Of a stretch of 7,834 nucleotides of DNA, positions 6,054-7,834 are shown in pieces. Origin of the DNA: an uncultured Oscillospiraceae bacterium. GTDB lineage: Bacteria > Bacillota > Clostridia > Oscillospirales > Acutalibacteraceae. How positions within the stretch are numbered: the stretch's first letter is position 1; every line of letters begins with the position of its first letter. A program made the position numbers and the translations under genes. The notes beneath the pieces were generated by a model. That model ran no database searches, was not told where the DNA came from, and saw only the letters and a program-made list of their open reading frames with translations. The DNA lies in contig USLQ01000037.1 of NCBI GenBank assembly GCA_900555545.1, positions 1 to 7,834 of the forward strand. The letters are read 5' to 3'.

Positions 6054-6533
6054 TCAATATGCTCCATAGGCCTTGCAACTCAATTCTTTAACGCGTAGGC
6101 ATAGGATTTCCGTTGCCTGAACGACTTTCTCATCATAGGTCCAACTTTTGTCCGGTTCATAATGCGCCATGATGCAGTCAAGTGCGTGGAGCTTGTCCGC
6201 GTACGCAGAAGCGCGTTCCAGCCTACCCGTACCGACCACACTGCAATAGTGCGTGGAATAATCGCAGGCCCGCCCGCCGCGGACAATCTGGTGATCCGAG
6301 TCCAACTCAAAGCCAACATTCGGGTTCTGGTCCATCAGTTCCAGCTTGCGTCCCGTCCGCGCGCCATGAAAATAGAAAAAGCATCCTTCTGCTGTGCGTT
6401 CAAATCCAAAGCTCAGCGGCACGATATAGGGGGCGTCCGACCCGTTACACAGCGCGATCCTGCAGCAGTCACAGCCGGCGATGATCTGATCGATTTTTTC
6501 AATGTCCGTCACTTCACGCTCTTTCCGCCGCAT
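6054..6533 (-). CDS. Pyridoxamine 5'-phosphate oxidase family flavoprotein (Nim-like)
   Basis: A 159-residue cytoplasmic protein of the FMN-binding split-barrel family, in the group that includes nitroimidazole-resistance Nim proteins. The family pattern is clear: an MRRKEREVTD start, RIALCNGSDAPYIVPLSFGFE at 25-45 (first barrel strands), then FYFHGARTGRKLELM around 53-67 (likely FMN-phosphate contacts), and a C-terminal ILCLRVKELSCKA. The usual length is about 155-165. ATG 6533 is chosen because GGAAAGGAG (6541-6549) sits 7 nt upstream. An in-frame ATG at 6551 would add six codons, but it overlaps this site. It follows the MgtC-like gene by 29 nt with no terminator between, so the two are probably co-transcribed. 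The substrate is unknown; real nitroimidazole reduction should not be assumed. It has many cysteines (for example 21, 23, 24, 29). Confidence 0.88.
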   Translation of the reverse strand: MRRKEREVTDIEKIDQIIAGCDCCRIALCNGSDAPYIVPLSFGFERTAEGCFFYFHGARTGRKLELMDQNPNVGFELDSDHQIVRGGRACDYSTHYCSVVGTGRLERASAYADKLHALDCIMAHYEPDKSWTYDEKVVQATEILCLRVKELSCKAYGAY

Positions 6534-6562
6534 AAAACGGCTCCTTTCCATATGATGATATT

Positions 6563-7252
6563 CTAAATCTCAATCGACTCAATCTCCGACACATCCCGGT
6601 GCAGATTCATCAGATCCTCGCGGTTGTAGTCCTTGGGCAGGCGGGCGTTGATCTCTACATCGATTTCGTCCTCATCAATATTTTCGGTTTTAAAATTCAG
6701 GATCTCAATGCGGTTATCGTGGAACCACTGTTTTAAATCCGTGATGGCCTCGCTGCTGTCCCGCATGTGAATGTAGATGTGTTCGGCAGTGGCATTCCGA
6801 AAGATCCTGAATTTTTTGTGCAGCAGAATTTGGATTAAAATAATCAGCACGGTGGCACAAATGCCCATGATGTACATGCCTGCACCGATTGCCATGCCGA
6901 CGCCCGCTGTGGCCCAGACGCCCGCGGCCGTGGTCAGCCCGTTGACAGCCTGATGGTGGACAAAGATCATACCTGCCCCCAAAAATCCGACGCCGCTGAC
7001 GATCTGCGCCGCCAGGCGGGAGGGATCCAGCTTGATATCCGCATCGTAAGTCAGCAGGTCAAAAAATCCGTACTTGGAGATGATCATCATCAGTGAGGAG
7101 GCTAAGCAGACGATAAAGTGCGTGCGCGGCCCGGCAACCTTCATCCGGTTTTTACGCTCGTAGCCAATCAGTCCGCCGCAGACGCCCGCCAGGATAAGGC
7201 GCCCGAGAAATTCCAGCTGCTCCAGCAAATAGGGACCCCACTCCAATTCCAT
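6563..7252 (-). CDS. MgtC/SapB family inner-membrane protein
   Basis: A 229-residue membrane protein. The N-terminal 140 residues hold about four to five hydrophobic segments and all the MgtC/SapB hallmarks: GLIGYERKNRMKVAGPRTH at 27-45, QIVSGVGFLGAGMIF at 83-97, and GLTTAAGVWATAGVGMAIG at 105-123. The C-terminal 80 residues form a soluble, charged domain resembling the ACT-like tail of family members. MgtC proteins are linked to growth in low magnesium and to control of the F-ATPase in pathogens; in gut Clostridia the role is unproven. The ATG at 7252 follows AAAGGAGG (7260-7267). The longer frame from 7339 is rejected because it includes this ribosome binding site and the promoter. The leader is only about 40 nt, too short for a magnesium riboswitch. 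Confidence 0.93.
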   Translation of the reverse strand: MELEWGPYLLEQLEFLGRLILAGVCGGLIGYERKNRMKVAGPRTHFIVCLASSLMMIISKYGFFDLLTYDADIKLDPSRLAAQIVSGVGFLGAGMIFVHHQAVNGLTTAAGVWATAGVGMAIGAGMYIMGICATVLIILIQILLHKKFRIFRNATAEHIYIHMRDSSEAITDLKQWFHDNRIEILNFKTENIDEDEIDVEINARLPKDYNREDLMNLHRDVSEIESIEI

Positions 7253-7294
7253 GTTTTTGCCTCCTTTCAAATAAGTGACAGTTGATATCCTAAT

Positions 7295-7323
7295 ATTATA
7301 CTGATTTTTATGGGAAAAGTCAA
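7295..7323 (-). promoter_or_regulatory. Sigma-A promoter of the mgtC-like/Nim-like unit
   Basis: On the minus strand, TTGACT (7318-7323) and TATAAT (7295-7300) are separated by exactly 17 nt. The start codon lies 42 nt downstream of the -10. One mismatch to consensus at the -35. Confidence 0.85.
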
Positions 7324-7421
7324 TAAAATAGAAGTTCATTCCTGCGTGAATTTATACTTGAAAGCATGATTCCCATGCGGACTCCAATCCATAGAAAGGT
7401 CTTTTTATTTGATCTGGTTTG

Positions 7422-7430
7422 TGGTACAAT
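7422..7430 (+). promoter_or_regulatory. Extended -10 promoter of hisS
   Basis: TGG (7422-7424) directly precedes TACAAT (7425-7430), an extended -10 element. No good -35 lies 16-18 nt upstream, only T-rich sequence. Transcription would start near 7437, leaving a leader of about 37 nt before the hisS ATG. Confidence 0.65.
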
Positions 7431-7473
7431 GTAAAGGATTCAAATGATTTAAAATGCAAAGGATGTTGCGTTT

Positions 7474-7834
7474 ATGGGGCTTATTGCAAAATCGATCAAA
7501 GGCACGCAGGATCTGCTGCCGCAGGACAGCTATAAGACGCAGTACGTGGAGCAGGCCATGCGCGAGGTGGCTCAGGCCTATGGCTACCGCGAGGTGCGTA
7601 CCCCGGTGTTCGAGCAGACCAATCTGTTTGAGCGCGGTGTGGGCGGCACGACCGACGTTGTCCAGAAGGAGATGTACACCTTTACCGACAAGGGTGGCAA
7701 TTCGCTGACCTTGCGCCCGGAGGGGACGGCCGGTGCCGCCCGCGCGTTTTTGGAGCACGGCCTGTTTAACGAACCGCTCCCGCAGAAGATGTACTACTTT
7801 ACCTCCTGCTACCGGCACGAGAATCCGCAGGCGG
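7474..7834 (+). CDS. hisS: Histidine--tRNA ligase, N-terminal part (runs off the window)
   Basis: The first 120 codons of a class II aminoacyl-tRNA synthetase that charges tRNA-His; it acts in the cytoplasm as a dimer. The expected features appear in order: IKGTQDLLP at 8-16, a motif 1 region with [19 protein letters not shown] at 39-57, [12 protein letters not shown] at 59-70, [13 protein letters not shown] (78-90) with the ATP/histidine-site residues R81-P82-E83-G84-T85, and motif 2 starting CYRHENPQA at the right edge. The ATG at 7474 follows AAAGGA (7458-7463) at 10 nt. The ATGs at 7454 and 7463 are out of frame. It could in principle be the regulatory paralogue hisZ, but the intact RPEGT and motif 2 favour hisS. 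It diverges from the mgtC-like gene. Confidence 0.95.
   Translation, partial: MGLIAKSIKGTQDLLPQDSYKTQYVEQAMREVAQAYGYREVRTPVFEQTNLFERGVGGTTDVVQKEMYTFTDKGGNSLTLRPEGTAGAARAFLEHGLFNEPLPQKMYYFTSCYRHENPQA

Noticed and set aside
7253..7294. Magnesium-sensing riboswitch for the mgtC-like gene
   Set aside because: Only about 40 nt separate the -10 and the ATG, too little for ykoK or mgtA type leaders, and no strong hairpin is present.
7405..7818. A 137-codon frame antisense to hisS
   Set aside because: Opposite a clear class II synthetase, with no domain or start signal.
1..7834. CRISPR array, tRNA/rRNA genes, transposase or phage/defence genes
   Set aside because: No regularly spaced direct repeats, no tRNA-like cloverleaf or rRNA sequence, and no product with such motifs was seen by eye on either strand.

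Overview
The window looks like chromosomal DNA of a low-to-mid GC Gram-positive bacterium of class Clostridia, most likely an Oscillospiraceae-type gut anaerobe. Four things point there: sigma-A type promoters with strong GGAGG ribosome binding sites, a ribosomal protein L27 with the Bacillota-type cleavable N-terminal extension next to its protease Prp, an L21-type leader ahead of rplU, and moderately GC-rich coding sequence set in AT-rich promoters. The placement is inference from gene content; no database search was possible.

Layout, left to right. (1) 1-1150, plus strand: the 3' end of argD (acetylornithine aminotransferase), then complete argF (ornithine carbamoyltransferase) and a terminator, which is the end of an arginine biosynthesis operon. 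(2) 1151-1512: a gene-free stretch rich in inverted repeats, probably a repeat-derived intergenic element. (3) 1513-4425, minus strand: a small unusual M1-like (gluzincin) metalloprotease, preceded upstream by an MFS transporter. The transporter has its own promoter and a terminator separates the two genes. (4) 4592-5684, plus strand: a consensus promoter, an L21-type leader, then rplU, prp and rpmA, closed by a very strong terminator. (5) 5685-6025: a stretch whose only coding signal is an apparently frameshifted small lipoprotein. (6) 6026-7323, minus strand: a two-gene unit of an MgtC/SapB-family membrane protein followed by a pyridoxamine-phosphate-oxidase-like (Nim-like) flavoprotein, with a promoter at one end and a bidirectional hairpin at the other. 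(7) 7422-7834, plus strand: an extended -10 promoter and the first 120 codons of hisS (histidyl-tRNA synthetase).

The best-defined functional unit is rplU-prp-rpmA. Prp removes the N-terminal extension of L27, and both the protease catalytic pair (His22, Cys34) and the substrate site (NLQLF before Ala10) are visible. The rest is ordinary housekeeping and transport. I see no CRISPR array, tRNA, rRNA, transposase, phage gene or recognisable defence system. The least-explained parts are the metalloprotease with shortened active-site spacing, the inverted-repeat-rich stretch downstream of it, and the broken lipoprotein reading frame.
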